Assembly (NCBI GenBank): GCA_964433845.1
Contig: CAYSTA010000001.1
Location: 1 to 64,000 of the forward strand
Origin: MAG-121220-bin8 sp964433845
GTDB lineage: Bacteria > Bacteroidota > Bacteroidia > Flavobacteriales > Flavobacteriaceae
Direction: 5' to 3'
DNA length: 64,000 nucleotides
The position numbers were made by a program, and so were the translations under genes. Shown here in pieces: positions 51,714 through 61,521 of the stretch. Each line of letters begins with the position of its first letter. The first letter of the stretch is position 1. The notes beneath the pieces were generated by a model. The model was not told the origin of the DNA and searched no databases. It saw only the letters and a program-made list of their open reading frames with translations.

Positions 51714-54113
51714 TTACAAATTATAATTGCATGACTCACTTCCAATTGGAGAGCCATCAGGGATTTTGGATGCCCTTTGCTTTTTATATAAATGTGGTCT
51801 TTTCTTAAAATCTTCTATCATATAAGAATATTGATCGTAATAAGCGTGTATTTTTTTTGATTTTGCAATTAATCTTTGTAAATATTTAACTGCCATTTTA
51901 GCTTCATGCTGAACTTGCATAAATGCTTGTTCATCTTCACTTATGTTTAGTAAATAAATTAAAATATTTGTATTAATTAAATGTTGAACTTCACTTATAT
52001 AAGAATCTTCATATGTTTTCTTAAAGGAATTTGATATTAATCCATTTAGAACATATCTTAAACTCATCTTAGAACTATCAATAGAGTTTTGAATCATAAT
52101 TCTATTTAATCTCTTTGGATTTAACAATAATGAAATAGTCATTTCACTTGCTGTTGAAGCGGCGCTAAATGGGTCAAAAGAAATTCCAGTTTTCCCTTTG
52201 AATGATTCTCTTGTTCTTGGAAATCCATAAGCTCTGGGAGGAAATAGTTTTAAAATACGTCTTGGAATTGCTAGATTGTGAGCATCTATAGATTGGAATA
52301 TAGAAACTAAAGCTCTATTTTGTATTTCAAACTCAAGATCTTCCACAATTATTTGACCGTCACCTCTAGTTGCATAATTGTAATCCATTCCACCTATCAA
52401 CTTTACTACAGCCTCAGTTTGATAACGATGCATAAAATATAGTGGAACAAAAACATCCTCTAAATAAGAATAAGGTTGTCCACTTTTAATATTTAATTCA
52501 GAAAAGTTTGATATGGCATTTTCTCTTATTTTAAAAATTTCATCTAAACCTTCAATTACATCCTGCCCATTATCCCACAAATGAGCATATATATGGGACC
52601 CATCCTGGGCTCTGGCGTCTTTATCAGTAATAAATCTTAATCCTTTTTGACTTGCTCTTTTTAAAATATCCTGTAATTCTTCATTTTCATCATCTTTATT
52701 AAATTGAGAATAGCTGTAAGCGACACTCACTTTATCCCACTCCCCTATTCCAACTGAATAAGCGTTCGACAAATCAATCTTATCTTCATTTAATTTTATT
52801 AATGGATGAGGATAATCCATTACAGAAGCTCTTTCGTTAGCACTAGATGCGAAATTATGTGTAAAACCTAAGGTATGTCCAACTTCGTGAGCACTTAGTT
52901 GTTTTATTCTTGATAAAGCCATTTCTAACATAGGCTTATAATTATCACCTTTTTCATAGGGCTTATTAATTAAAGCTTGGGCTATTAAAAAATCTTGTCT
53001 TATTCTTAAACTTCCTAAACTAACATGTCCCTTAATAATTTCACCTGTTCTTGGATCAGACACATTAGCTCCATAGCTCCAACCCCTAGAAGACCTATGA
53101 ACCCATTGGATAACATTGTATCTACAGTCCATTGGGTCAGCATCCTTGGGTAAGACCTTGACTTGAAAAGCATTTTTAAAACCTATTTCTTCAAAAGCTT
53201 CATTCCACCAACTAGCTCCTTCTATTAAAGCTGACCTAATTGGCTCTGGAGTTCCTGAATCTAAATAGTACACTATTGGTTTAACTGCCTCACTATATTC
53301 TAAATTTGGATTTTTCTTTTCTAAACGATGTCTTATAATCATCTTTTGATTTATTTGATCTTGAACTGGACTAGCATAATCCATAAAAGAAGTCATAATA
53401 GCTCCACTTCTGGGATCAAACTTTCTAGGTTTATAATTACTATCAGGAAGTTTTATAAACGAATGATGTTGTATAACACTAATAATGGATGGATCTGGAG
53501 ATACACTTGAAATTAATCTTCCCTTAGATTCACCTGTAAACGTTAATAATACCTCAAACTCAACATTTTTAGGAAAAGCTTTAGTTCTTGTTAACTCTAA
53601 TGCACTTTTGGTTAAATCTAATTTATATACACCTTGATTAAGTCTTTTTAATCTATTTAGAACTCCGTGCTTATCCTGCATTAAAAATGGAGTAAAATCA
53701 ATTATATAAGTTCCTGATTTTGATTCTATAATTTCAAATCCATAAATAACGGAGAATGCAAAAGCCTGCTCAACACTATTTTTTTCAGCATTATTTGTTG
53801 AAATGGCTTTATAAGATTGATTGGGTTGTATTAAAAGTAACTTGTTTCCATATTTTTTAAATCTTACAACTCTCTGATTCCCTAACTGACCACGATCTAA
53901 GCCTAAATCATTGGAACCTATTCCTGTAACTAAAGAATTAATATATAAAAAATCATAATTTAATTTATCTACCTCTAAAAAAATCTTATCAGACTCTTCT
54001 TCATAACTGAAATTAAAAAACCCTTGGTAATTTATTTTATTTGTTTTTACATCTTGAGCAGTAACCCCTATAAGGAAAAAGAAAGATAAAAGAGTGTTGA
54101 TTTTTCTTAACAT
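51714..54113 (-). CDS. Zinc-dependent metalloprotease (DUF4953/DUF5117 type)
   Basis: The 799-residue protein has a signal peptide (to about residue 19), a DUF5117-like N-terminal region, and the metzincin motif HEVGHTLGFTH (H409, E410, H413, H419) followed by SVMDYPHP (the Met-turn). It belongs to a Bacteroidota family of large exported zinc proteases of unknown substrate. It is first in a transcript with threonine aldolase and the oligopeptidase B gene, which would together handle peptides and amino acids. Confidence 0.88.
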   Translation of the reverse strand: MLRKINTLLSFFFLIGVTAQDVKTNKINYQGFFNFSYEEESDKIFLEVDKLNYDFLYINSLVTGIGSNDLGLDRGQLGNQRVVRFKKYGNKLLLIQPNQSYKAISTNNAEKNSVEQAFAFSVIYGFEIIESKSGTYIIDFTPFLMQDKHGVLNRLKRLNQGVYKLDLTKSALELTRTKAFPKNVEFEVLLTFTGESKGRLISSVSPDPSIISVIQHHSFIKLPDSNYKPRKFDPRSGAIMTSFMDYASPVQDQINQKMIIRHRLEKKNPNLEYSEAVKPIVYYLDSGTPEPIRSALIEGASWWNEAFEEIGFKNAFQVKVLPKDADPMDCRYNVIQWVHRSSRGWSYGANVSDPRTGEIIKGHVSLGSLRIRQDFLIAQALINKPYEKGDNYKPMLEMALSRIKQLSAHEVGHTLGFTHNFASSANERASVMDYPHPLIKLNEDKIDLSNAYSVGIGEWDKVSVAYSYSQFNKDDENEELQDILKRASQKGLRFITDKDARAQDGSHIYAHLWDNGQDVIEGLDEIFKIRENAISNFSELNIKSGQPYSYLEDVFVPLYFMHRYQTEAVVKLIGGMDYNYATRGDGQIIVEDLEFEIQNRALVSIFQSIDAHNLAIPRRILKLFPPRAYGFPRTRESFKGKTGISFDPFSAASTASEMTISLLLNPKRLNRIMIQNSIDSSKMSLRYVLNGLISNSFKKTYEDSYISEVQHLINTNILIYLLNISEDEQAFMQVQHEAKMAVKYLQRLIAKSKKIHAYYDQYSYMIEDFKKRPHLYKKQRASKIPDGSPIGSESCNYNL

Positions 54114-54173
54114 TTGTATAATATTAACTAAATATAAAAATTAATTAAGTTAAAATGAATTCATTATTAAATG

Positions 54174-54181
54174 TATTTTTG
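54174..54181 (+). promoter_or_regulatory. Candidate -7 box of prfB (TATTTTTG)
   Basis: TATTTTTG fits TAnnTTTG. It predicts a transcript start near 54186 and a leader of about 12 bases before the prfB ATG. No -33 TTTG at 19 bases is seen. Confidence 0.4.
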
Positions 54182-54197
54182 CTTATTATTTAACAAA

Positions 54198-55278
54198 ATG
54201 ATAACTATAGACCAAATTAAAAATCTCCTTGAACGTACTAAAGCGTTAAGGAGTTATCTTTGACATAGACTCAAAAAAAATAGAAATTTCTAATAAAGAG
54301 GAAGTTACATTTGATCCTGATTTCTGGAATGACTCTAAGAAAGCTCAAAAAGTAATGAAAGAACTCCAATCTTTAAAACAATGGGTTAAAGATTACGAAA
54401 AAGCTAGTTCTCTATGTGAAGATTTAGAAGTGTTGTTTGAATATTTTAAATCAAATGAAATTTCAGAATCTGAATTAAGTTCTCACTTTAATAAATGTCA
54501 TGACCATATAGAATCAGTAGAATTTAAAAACATGTTGTCAAATGAAGGTGATGAAATGAGCGCAGTAATTCAAATAACTGCTGGAGCAGGTGGAACAGAA
54601 AGTTGTGATTGGGCAAATATGCTGATGAGAATGTATATTATGTGGGCCGAAAAAAATAATTATAAAGTCAAAGAATTAGATTTACAACAAGGAGATGTAG
54701 CTGGAATTAAATCTGTCACATTAGAAGTTGATGGCAACTATGGTTTTGGATGGTTAAAAGGAGAAAATGGAGTGCATAGACTTGTAAGAATATCTCCTTT
54801 TGATAGTAATGCAAAAAGACATACATCATTTGCATCAGTTTATATTTATCCTCTTGTTGATGATTCAATTGAAATTAATATAAACACCTCTGATATTTCA
54901 TGGGAAACTATGAGATCAAGTGGAGCTGGTGGTCAAAGTGTAAATAAGATTGAAACTGCTGTAAGACTTAGACATGCCCCATCTGGAATAATTGTTGAAA
55001 ATTCTGAAACAAGATCTCAACTTGAAAATAAGGAAAAGGCACTACAACTTCTAAAATCTCAACTTTATGAAATTGAATTAAAAGAAAAAATGAAAGAAAG
55101 AGAAAAAATTGAAGCTGGTAAAATGAAAATTGAATGGGGCTCTCAAATAAGAAACTATGTTCTTCACCCTTATAAACTAATAAAGGATGTTAGAACTGGA
55201 CATGAGACTAATGATATAGATAGTGTTTTGAATGGAGGTTTGAATCCATTTCTAAAAGCTTTTTTAATGGCTAATTAA
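54198..55278 (+). CDS. prfB: Peptide chain release factor 2 (programmed +1 frameshift)
   Basis: The gene starts at ATG 54198 and reads MITIDQIKNLLERTKALRSY to CTT TGA at 54258-54263. Shifting +1 over that TGA continues DIDSKKIEISNKEE and the full RF2 to TAA 55278. The body has the conserved ITAGAGGTESCDWANMLMRM (GGQ region elsewhere as GAGGQSVNKIETAVRL). RF2 ends translation at UGA and UAA. A partial ORF beginning at 54355 is only the downstream part. Total about 359 residues. Confidence 0.93.
54248..54264 (+). promoter_or_regulatory. RF2 autoregulatory frameshift site
   Basis: AAGGAG at 54248-54253 stands 4 bases before CTT TGA C (54258-54264). The Shine-Dalgarno-like element and slippery CTT codon before an in-frame TGA are the standard RF2 frameshift signal, which raises RF2 synthesis when termination is slow. 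Confidence 0.95.
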
Positions 55279-55279
55279 T

Positions 55280-55891
55280 ATGAAAATAGATACAATTATT
55301 TTTGATTTGGGAGGAGTTTTAATTGATTGGAATCCAGAATATGTTTTTTTAAAAGAATTTAATGGAGACAAAGTAAAAATGGAATGGTTTTTTAACAACA
55401 TATGCACTAGTGAATGGAATGAAGAACAGGATAAGGGGAAATTAATAAAAATTGCTACTGAGGAAAGAATCAAGTTATTTCCAGAATATGAAAAATTAAT
55501 TAGAATGTTTTATGGAAGATGGAAAGAAATGCTTAAGGGAGAAATTTCTGAAACAGTTAAAATTTTAAAAAAATTAAAAAATCAAAATTATCGATTAATA
55601 GCATTAACTAATTGGGGTTCAGAGACATTTCCTATAGCCTTAGAAAGATTTGAATTTCTAAAATTATTTGAAGGCATTGTTGTTTCAGGTCAAATAAAGA
55701 TGCTTAAACCTTTTAAAGAAATTTATGAATATACACTAAGCAAATACAATTTAAATCCAGCTAATTGTATTTTTATAGATGATCGTTTATCAAATGTTGA
55801 AGGGGCTATAAAATGTGGAATAAATGGAATTCAATTTATATCTCCAGAAAAATTAATTACTGAATTAAAAAATATAGGAATTGAAATATAA
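55280..55891 (+). CDS. HAD-superfamily phosphatase
   Basis: The 203-residue protein has motif I TIIFDLGGVLIDWNPEY (nucleophile Asp9), motif II LTNWGSET, and motif IV IFIDDRLSNVEGA. The FDLGGVL form and the mid helix of this type occur in YihX-like sugar-phosphate phosphatases; the second Asp of motif I is Gly, as in many of these. Substrate is unknown. It begins 1 base after the prfB stop and its end overlaps the next start by 11 bases, so the three genes are linked. Confidence 0.88.
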   Translation: MKIDTIIFDLGGVLIDWNPEYVFLKEFNGDKVKMEWFFNNICTSEWNEEQDKGKLIKIATEERIKLFPEYEKLIRMFYGRWKEMLKGEISETVKILKKLKNQNYRLIALTNWGSETFPIALERFEFLKLFEGIVVSGQIKMLKPFKEIYEYTLSKYNLNPANCIFIDDRLSNVEGAIKCGINGIQFISPEKLITELKNIGIEI

Positions 55892-56225
55892 ATTACTTCA
55901 TAACCCAAGATGCAGAAAATCCAGAGAGGGATTGGAGTTTTTGAAAGCTAAAAAAATTGAGTTTGAAACTGTTTTATATTTATCAGATCAATTAGATAAA
56001 AGAGAAATTGAAGAAATTATTGATAAATCAGAAATAAATCCGATTCATTTTATAAGAAAACAAGAAAAAATATGGAAAGAATTATTTAAAAATAAGTCTT
56101 TATCAAAAAATCAAATCATTCAAGCTATATTTGAACATCCAAAACTAATGCAAAGACCAATTTTTATTTCTGAAAACAAAGCCATAATAGCTAATCCGCC
56201 TGAAGAATCCTTGAAAATATTATAA
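55881..56225 (+). CDS. ArsC/Spx-family thioredoxin-fold reductase
   Basis: The 114-residue protein has the ArsC motif LLHNPRCRKSREGLEF with catalytic Cys11, then LDKREIEEIIDKSEINPI and the end LMQRPIFISENKAIIANPPE typical of the YffB/ArsC group. It may reduce arsenate with glutathione-like thiols or act on another thiol. The start is TTG at 55881, inside the HAD end by 11 bases; there is no alternative ATG with the full domain. Confidence 0.85.
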   Translation: MKYKLLHNPRCRKSREGLEFLKAKKIEFETVLYLSDQLDKREIEEIIDKSEINPIHFIRKQEKIWKELFKNKSLSKNQIIQAIFEHPKLMQRPIFISENKAIIANPPEESLKIL

Positions 56226-56237
56226 TAGAATATATTT

Positions 56238-58670
56238 ATGAGAAAGATATTTTTAATAATTATTGCAATTTTTTCTTTTAATTTAAATGCTCAACAAAAC
56301 ATCATTTATCTTTCTGGAACTATCTTAGATAATGAGTCTAATACTCCACTGGAGTATGCTACAATTTCAGTTTTTAAAGTTGGTGATAGCATTGTTAAAT
56401 ATGGTGGAATAACTGATTCAAATGGCAAATTTAATTTAGAAATTTCTAGAGGAACCTATGATTTAAAATTGGAATATATTTCATTTAAAGAAAAAGTTTT
56501 AAAAAACATTGCTATCTATAAATCAAAAGATTTAGGTACTATATTCATGTCAATTGATGAAAATATTTTAGACGAAGTTGAAGTAATAGCTGAAAAAACA
56601 CAAGTAGAAATTAAATTAGATAAAACAGTTTATAATATAGGAAAAGACTTAACACTTAGAGGAAGTAGTGTTAGTGATGTTCTTGACAACCTTCCATCTG
56701 TCGCTGTAGATATTGATGGAAATGTTTCGCTAAGAGGAAATCAAAGCGTTAGAATTTTAATTAATGGTAAACCCTCAGGATTAGTTGGAATAAGCAGCAA
56801 TGATGCATTAAAACAATTTCCTTCTGAAAGTGTTGAAAAGGTTGAAATCATCACTTCTCCATCTGCTAGATATAATGCAGAAGGAACTGCTGGAATAATT
56901 AATATTGTTTTAAGAAGAAATAAGCTAGCTGGATTAAATGGATCAATAAGTATAAATGGTGGAGATCCAAAATCTTATGGTATTTCAGGGAATCTTAATT
57001 ACAGAACCAAAAAAATTAATTTTTTTAGTAATAACGGTTATAACCTAAGAAGCTATGAAAATGTTTCAAATAGTAATACTGAATACTATACTGGAAATTC
57101 TGTCAATAATTTTCTTGATGAAATTGGAAATAGAAATAGTGAAAGAGAGTCTAATTATCAAAATAATGGAATTGAATATTTTATTTCTAAAAAAACAAGT
57201 TTAGTTGTTTCCTATTTAACTAGAGAAAGTGAAAGTAACGATGAAACTATTAATAATATCATTCAAAATTTTCAAGGAATTAAAAAGTCTTCTAAAAGAA
57301 TTGAAAATGAAAATGAAAAAGATGATACAAATGAATTTTCATTATACTTCGCTCACGAATTTGCTAATAAAGCCGAAATAACAATGGATTATCAAAAAGA
57401 AAAATCCAATGAAATTGAAAGTGGTTTAATTTCTAATACCCAATCTATTCCAAACTATGTTAAATACTTAAGTGAAAAAGTTAAAACAGATGAGAGACAA
57501 GAAAGTGAACTCTACAAAATTGATTATGTTTTGCCAATTGGAGAGGATGGACAATTTGAAATGGGTTATAGAAAAAGCAATAAATTTCAAAATACAGATT
57601 ATCTTGTAGAAGATGAAAACTCTAATGGAAACTATGTAAGAAATTCCAATCTTAGTAACAGTCTTTTTTATAACGAAAAGATAAATGCATTTTATACTCA
57701 ATTTGGGAACAAAAAAAATAAATTTTCATATTTATTAGGATTAAGAATTGAAGAATCTAAAACTATAGTTAAACAAAAAGAAACCAATAGTAATGACATA
57801 AAAAAATATAATGATCTGTTTCCAACAGTAAATTTAGCTTATGAATTAAAAGAAAATGAAACCATTACTTTAGGGTATAGTAGAAGAATTAGTAGACCTA
57901 GATCCTATTTTATTAACCCATTTCCATCAAGATCTAGTGAAACAAGTTTTTTTCAAGGAAATCCTTACTTAAACCCTACATATTCTAATGGAATTGATAT
58001 AGGTTACTTAAAAAGACTAGATAAAACAACTTTAAACGGATCAATATATTATAAAAAATCTAATGGAATATATACTTTTATAAATGAAGCAACTGGTAAT
58101 GCCGTTTTGGTTAATGATATTCTTGTTCCAGTTATTAGAAGATCTCCTATAAACTTATCATCACAAGAAGAAATAGGAATTGAGTTTAACACCAATTATA
58201 CTCAATCAAAAAACTGGAGAATTGGAGGAAATATTAATTTTTATCAATCTGAGGTAATAGGAACTTATAACAATATAGTTTATGACTCAAAAAATCTAAT
58301 TTGGACAGCAAGATTAAATAATTATTTGAAATTATTCTCTTCAATTGATTGGCAAACAAGATTAAGTTATAGAGGTCCTCAAAAAAATGCTATTTCAACT
58401 CGAAAAGCATCAATAAGTACAAATACTGCTTTCAGTACAGATATTATTGAGGATAAAATGACTTTAACTTTTAAAATCAATGATATTTTTGAAACCCAAA
58501 AATGGAGATTAGAAACATTTAATGAAACCTATAAAAATTATACTGAATCAAGTTGGAGAGGAGGAAGAAACTTTAGTTTGAGTCTTATATACAGATTAAA
58601 TCAAAAGAAAAGTCAAACAAAGGAAAGACCAAATTATGAGGATTATGAAGGTGAAGGTTTTGGAGGATAA
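56238..58670 (+). CDS. TonB-dependent receptor-like outer membrane beta-barrel protein
   Basis: The 810-residue protein has a signal peptide (to about residue 18), a carboxypeptidase-regulatory-like domain (ILDNESNTPLEYATISVFKV to about residue 95), a plug with SVSDVLDNLPSVAVDIDGNV and RILINGKPSG and YNAEGTAGIINIVLRRN, then a beta-barrel of the OMP_b-brl_3 type ending in a Gly-rich GEGFGG. It lacks a classic TonB box, so it may be a receptor or a large porin-like relative. No substrate is shown by its neighbours. Confidence 0.85.
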   Translation: MRKIFLIIIAIFSFNLNAQQNIIYLSGTILDNESNTPLEYATISVFKVGDSIVKYGGITDSNGKFNLEISRGTYDLKLEYISFKEKVLKNIAIYKSKDLGTIFMSIDENILDEVEVIAEKTQVEIKLDKTVYNIGKDLTLRGSSVSDVLDNLPSVAVDIDGNVSLRGNQSVRILINGKPSGLVGISSNDALKQFPSESVEKVEIITSPSARYNAEGTAGIINIVLRRNKLAGLNGSISINGGDPKSYGISGNLNYRTKKINFFSNNGYNLRSYENVSNSNTEYYTGNSVNNFLDEIGNRNSERESNYQNNGIEYFISKKTSLVVSYLTRESESNDETINNIIQNFQGIKKSSKRIENENEKDDTNEFSLYFAHEFANKAEITMDYQKEKSNEIESGLISNTQSIPNYVKYLSEKVKTDERQESELYKIDYVLPIGEDGQFEMGYRKSNKFQNTDYLVEDENSNGNYVRNSNLSNSLFYNEKINAFYTQFGNKKNKFSYLLGLRIEESKTIVKQKETNSNDIKKYNDLFPTVNLAYELKENETITLGYSRRISRPRSYFINPFPSRSSETSFFQGNPYLNPTYSNGIDIGYLKRLDKTTLNGSIYYKKSNGIYTFINEATGNAVLVNDILVPVIRRSPINLSSQEEIGIEFNTNYTQSKNWRIGGNINFYQSEVIGTYNNIVYDSKNLIWTARLNNYLKLFSSIDWQTRLSYRGPQKNAISTRKASISTNTAFSTDIIEDKMTLTFKINDIFETQKWRLETFNETYKNYTESSWRGGRNFSLSLIYRLNQKKSQTKERPNYEDYEGEGFGG

Positions 58671-58671
58671 A

Positions 58672-58830
58672 TTATTTTTTTATTTTTTTCCTTAGTTCCT
58701 TCATTCTTTCAATGAATGCTCCACCTACCCAATAAGGTATAATAAAAGTTAACAATAAAAACATTAACCAGAATCCCATTGTTAAAACTGATAAAAACAA
58801 AATAAACCCTAAATATTGATCAAATTCCAT
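58672..58830 (-). CDS. 52-residue membrane protein
   Basis: A clean ORF (ATG 58830-58828, TAA 58674-58672) encodes MEFDQYLGFILFLSVLTMGF and WLMFLLLTFIIPYWVGG, two close hydrophobic segments or one long one, then a charged helix ERMKELRKKIKK. It resembles the small membrane proteins recurrent in flavobacteria. It is convergent with the receptor gene: its stop begins 2 bases after the receptor stop. Its upstream region is shared with fumC on the plus strand. Function unknown. Confidence 0.6.
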   Translation of the reverse strand: MEFDQYLGFILFLSVLTMGFWLMFLLLTFIIPYWVGGAFIERMKELRKKIKK

Positions 58831-58924
58831 AAAATTTATATAATGCAAATATAATTAAAGATATCTTCCATTAAAATATTTTTTTTAACAATTGATAAAA
58901 AACAAATATATAAACCATTTGTAG

Positions 58925-58932
58925 TAAATTTG
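58925..58932 (+). promoter_or_regulatory. Candidate -7 box of fumC (TAAATTTG)
   Basis: TAAATTTG fits TAnnTTTG and predicts a start near 58937, about 13 bases before the fumC ATG. No -33 element is evident at 19 bases. Confidence 0.35.
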
Positions 58933-58949
58933 TATTATAATTCTTTGAC

Positions 58950-60347
58950 ATGTCATACAGAATAGAAAAAGATACTATTGGGAAAGTTGAAGTGCCAATT
59001 AATTGTTTATGGGGAGCCCAAACCCAAAGATCAATAAATAATTTTAAAATTGGCAAACCTCACTCAATGCCTATTGAAATCATTTATGGTTTTGCATATC
59101 TAAAAAAAGCTGCTGCATTTACCAATCACAAATTAGGTGTTTTAAATAAAGAAAAAAGGGATCTTATTGGTAATGTTTGTGATGAGATTTTAGATGGTAA
59201 ACATAATGATCAGTTTCCACTCGTAATATGGCAAACAGGATCAGGCACACAAACTAATATGAATGTTAATGAGGTTATTTCTAATAGAGCTCATATAATA
59301 GAAGGAAAAAAATTGGGAGAATCTGAAAAGACATTAGCACCAAATGACGATGTTAATATGTCTCAATCTTCAAATGACACCTTTCCAACAGCGATGCATA
59401 TTGCTATTTATAAGAAATTGATAGAAAATACTATTCCAAGTCTTGAAGAATTTGAAAAAACTCTTTTAAAAAAATCAAGAGAATTTGAAGACATTATCAA
59501 AATAGGCAGAACCCACTTGATGGATGCTACACCAGTTACCTTAGGACAAGAGTTCTCAGGCTATCAATCTCAAATAAAACATGGTTTAAGTTCTTTAAAA
59601 AATTCGTTAAATCACTTGTCTGAGCTTGCTCTAGGAGCAACAGCGGTAGGAACTGGTATAAATTCTCCAGAAGGTTATTCTGAAATGTCTGCAGAATTTA
59701 TATCAAAATTCACTGGATTAAATTTTGTTTCAGCTGAAAATAAATTTGAATCAATTGCAGCACATGATGCTCTTGTAGAATCACATGGTGCCTTAAAATT
59801 AATTGCCAATTCATTAAATAAAATTGCAAATGATATTAGAATGATGGCTTCCGGACCTAGATCTGGAATAGGAGAAATATCAATACCTGCAAATGAACCT
59901 GGAAGTTCTATAATGCCTGGAAAAGTTAATCCAACTCAATGTGAGGCATTATCTATGGTATGTGCTAAAGTAATTGGTAATGATGTTTCAGTAACTATTG
60001 GGGGAATGCAGGGTCATTATGAATTAAACGTTTATAAACCTTTAATGGCTGCTAACGTATTAGAATCCTCTACGCTTATTTCTGATGCAGTTGATAGTTT
60101 TAACAATAACTGTGTAAAAGGAATAAAACCAAACAAAAAAAGGATTGAAGAGCATGTTAATAATTCTTTAATGTTAGTTACTGCATTAAACAGTAAAATA
60201 GGATATTATAAAGCGGCAGAAATAGCAAATCTTGCTCATAAAAATGGCACAACTTTAAAAGAAGCGACCATTAAATTAGGCTATGCAAGTGCTAAAGAAT
60301 TTGATAAATGGGTAGATGTAAAAAAAATGACTGGAAACAGCAACTAA
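58950..60347 (+). CDS. fumC: Fumarate hydratase class II
   Basis: The 465-residue TCA-cycle enzyme has the fumarase signature GSSIMPGKVNPTQCE, the substrate region SGTQTNMNVNEVISNRA, MSQSSNDTFPTAMH and TALGATAVGTG-like LALGATAVGTGINSP. It interconverts fumarate and malate as a tetramer without an Fe-S cluster. Its stop overlaps the stop of the small membrane gene on the other strand. Confidence 0.96.
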   Translation: MSYRIEKDTIGKVEVPINCLWGAQTQRSINNFKIGKPHSMPIEIIYGFAYLKKAAAFTNHKLGVLNKEKRDLIGNVCDEILDGKHNDQFPLVIWQTGSGTQTNMNVNEVISNRAHIIEGKKLGESEKTLAPNDDVNMSQSSNDTFPTAMHIAIYKKLIENTIPSLEEFEKTLLKKSREFEDIIKIGRTHLMDATPVTLGQEFSGYQSQIKHGLSSLKNSLNHLSELALGATAVGTGINSPEGYSEMSAEFISKFTGLNFVSAENKFESIAAHDALVESHGALKLIANSLNKIANDIRMMASGPRSGIGEISIPANEPGSSIMPGKVNPTQCEALSMVCAKVIGNDVSVTIGGMQGHYELNVYKPLMAANVLESSTLISDAVDSFNNNCVKGIKPNKKRIEEHVNNSLMLVTALNSKIGYYKAAEIANLAHKNGTTLKEATIKLGYASAKEFDKWVDVKKMTGNSN

Positions 60348-60523
60348 ACCCTTCCTTTTAAAGCATTAAATGCCCATCCTATAGAAATAAAACCAATTCC
60401 TACTAGAGAGAATCCAATTGCATTATCTTGATATTTTAATACTCCTAACAATATAATTGCTATTCCTAGTATAGTTAAAATGAATGAAGCCCATGCAAAA
60501 ATTCCGTTTTTATTTAATGCCAT
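60344..60523 (-). CDS. CAL67264-family membrane protein
   Basis: The 59-residue protein has two helices: FAWASFILTILGIAIILLG and AIGFSLVGIGFISIGWAFNA, with the conserved end ALKGRV. It matches the small membrane family named after CAL67264 that is widespread in flavobacteria; the function is unknown. The stop codon TAG (60346-60344) overlaps the fumC TAA, so the two genes converge with 4 shared bases. Confidence 0.8.
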   Translation of the reverse strand: MALNKNGIFAWASFILTILGIAIILLGVLKYQDNAIGFSLVGIGFISIGWAFNALKGRV

Positions 60524-60592
60524 TTTAATAAAGTTGTTGCTAGTGCAATATGTAAATAATTATATATTAATTATGTTAAAATAATTATAAAG

Positions 60593-61504
60593 TTAGTTAA
60601 TTCTTCCACTTAAATTTTCTTTCCAATCACTCCAGTTATATTTTTTAGAGAAATATAAAATTATAAGAGGATAAATAATAAAAAATGGAACCAACATACT
60701 TGTCAGATCTGGTTCACCTACATCTTTCAAAATAGAATTCGTTTGAAAAACAGTCCAATCAGCTGTTACTAATAGAGATAGAAACACATTATTTCCAGCA
60801 TGGAAACCTATAGCAAGTTCCATTCCTTTATCCATAAGTGTAATCACACCTAAAAACAATCCTGTTAAAACATAATAAATTATAGATAAATTGCCCAATT
60901 TATCTATTTCAGGGTTCCAGTAGTGTAAAAACCCAAATAATAAAGATGTTATTAATAATGGTATCCATTTATTTTTTACAATTGCTCCAATACCTTGCAT
61001 TAAATAACCTCTAAACAAATATTCTTCCATACTCGTTTGAACTGGAATTAACAAAATTGAAATTATGGCTAAAATCAAAAAGGGCTTCAATTTAAAATTA
61101 AATAAGTAATCTTCAGGGGATATTAAATAGGCTGTAAGAGTCCAAAATAGAACAATTAAACAGGCAACTAAAAAAGAGACTCCTATTTTAGAAAAATCTA
61201 TTTTTTTTCTTGATGTAGTTAATGATAAAAAAGTTTGATTATGTAAAAATTTAATTGTTAAAAAAAGTCCAATAAATCCAAATAGAAAAGGAATTAAAAA
61301 ATAAAATAAAGTTAAATTACTATCACCCAGTACAGTCATCATAGTAGAATAATCAATTTGAGAAGTTCCCTCAACTCCAACTTTAGAAGAAATTGCAATT
61401 ATAAAAGGAATAGAACCAATTTGAGTAGCAATAAAAATTACAACGCAACCTATTATATATCTCCACCAATCATTTTTTACTTTTAATACATTTTCTATAT
61501 ACAT
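60593..61504 (-). CDS. CPBP intramembrane metalloprotease
   Basis: The 303-residue protein has about eight helices with the CPBP (Abi/CAAX) motifs: TSMEEYLFRGYLMQG (E160-E161 and R165), LLFGFLHYWNPE (His near 202) and GFHAGNNVF. In the CAAX protease-like family these residues bind zinc and cut in the membrane. It could process lipid-modified or membrane proteins. It lies 17 bases after the thioesterase gene on the same strand. Confidence 0.9.
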   Translation of the reverse strand: MYIENVLKVKNDWWRYIIGCVVIFIATQIGSIPFIIAISSKVGVEGTSQIDYSTMMTVLGDSNLTLFYFLIPFLFGFIGLFLTIKFLHNQTFLSLTTSRKKIDFSKIGVSFLVACLIVLFWTLTAYLISPEDYLFNFKLKPFLILAIISILLIPVQTSMEEYLFRGYLMQGIGAIVKNKWIPLLITSLLFGFLHYWNPEIDKLGNLSIIYYVLTGLFLGVITLMDKGMELAIGFHAGNNVFLSLLVTADWTVFQTNSILKDVGEPDLTSMLVPFFIIYPLIILYFSKKYNWSDWKENLSGRIN

Positions 61505-61521
61505 GAATTCCTAAATCTTAA

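Noticed and set aside
54198..54263. In-frame TGA at codon 22 of prfB, which looks like a pseudogene
   Set aside because: The surrounding AAGGAG and CTT TGA C are the programmed RF2 frameshift signal, and the rest of the gene is intact.
55280..55891. Missing second Asp of HAD motif I as loss of function
   Set aside because: FDLGGVL is common in YihX-like phosphatases, which use the Gly form.
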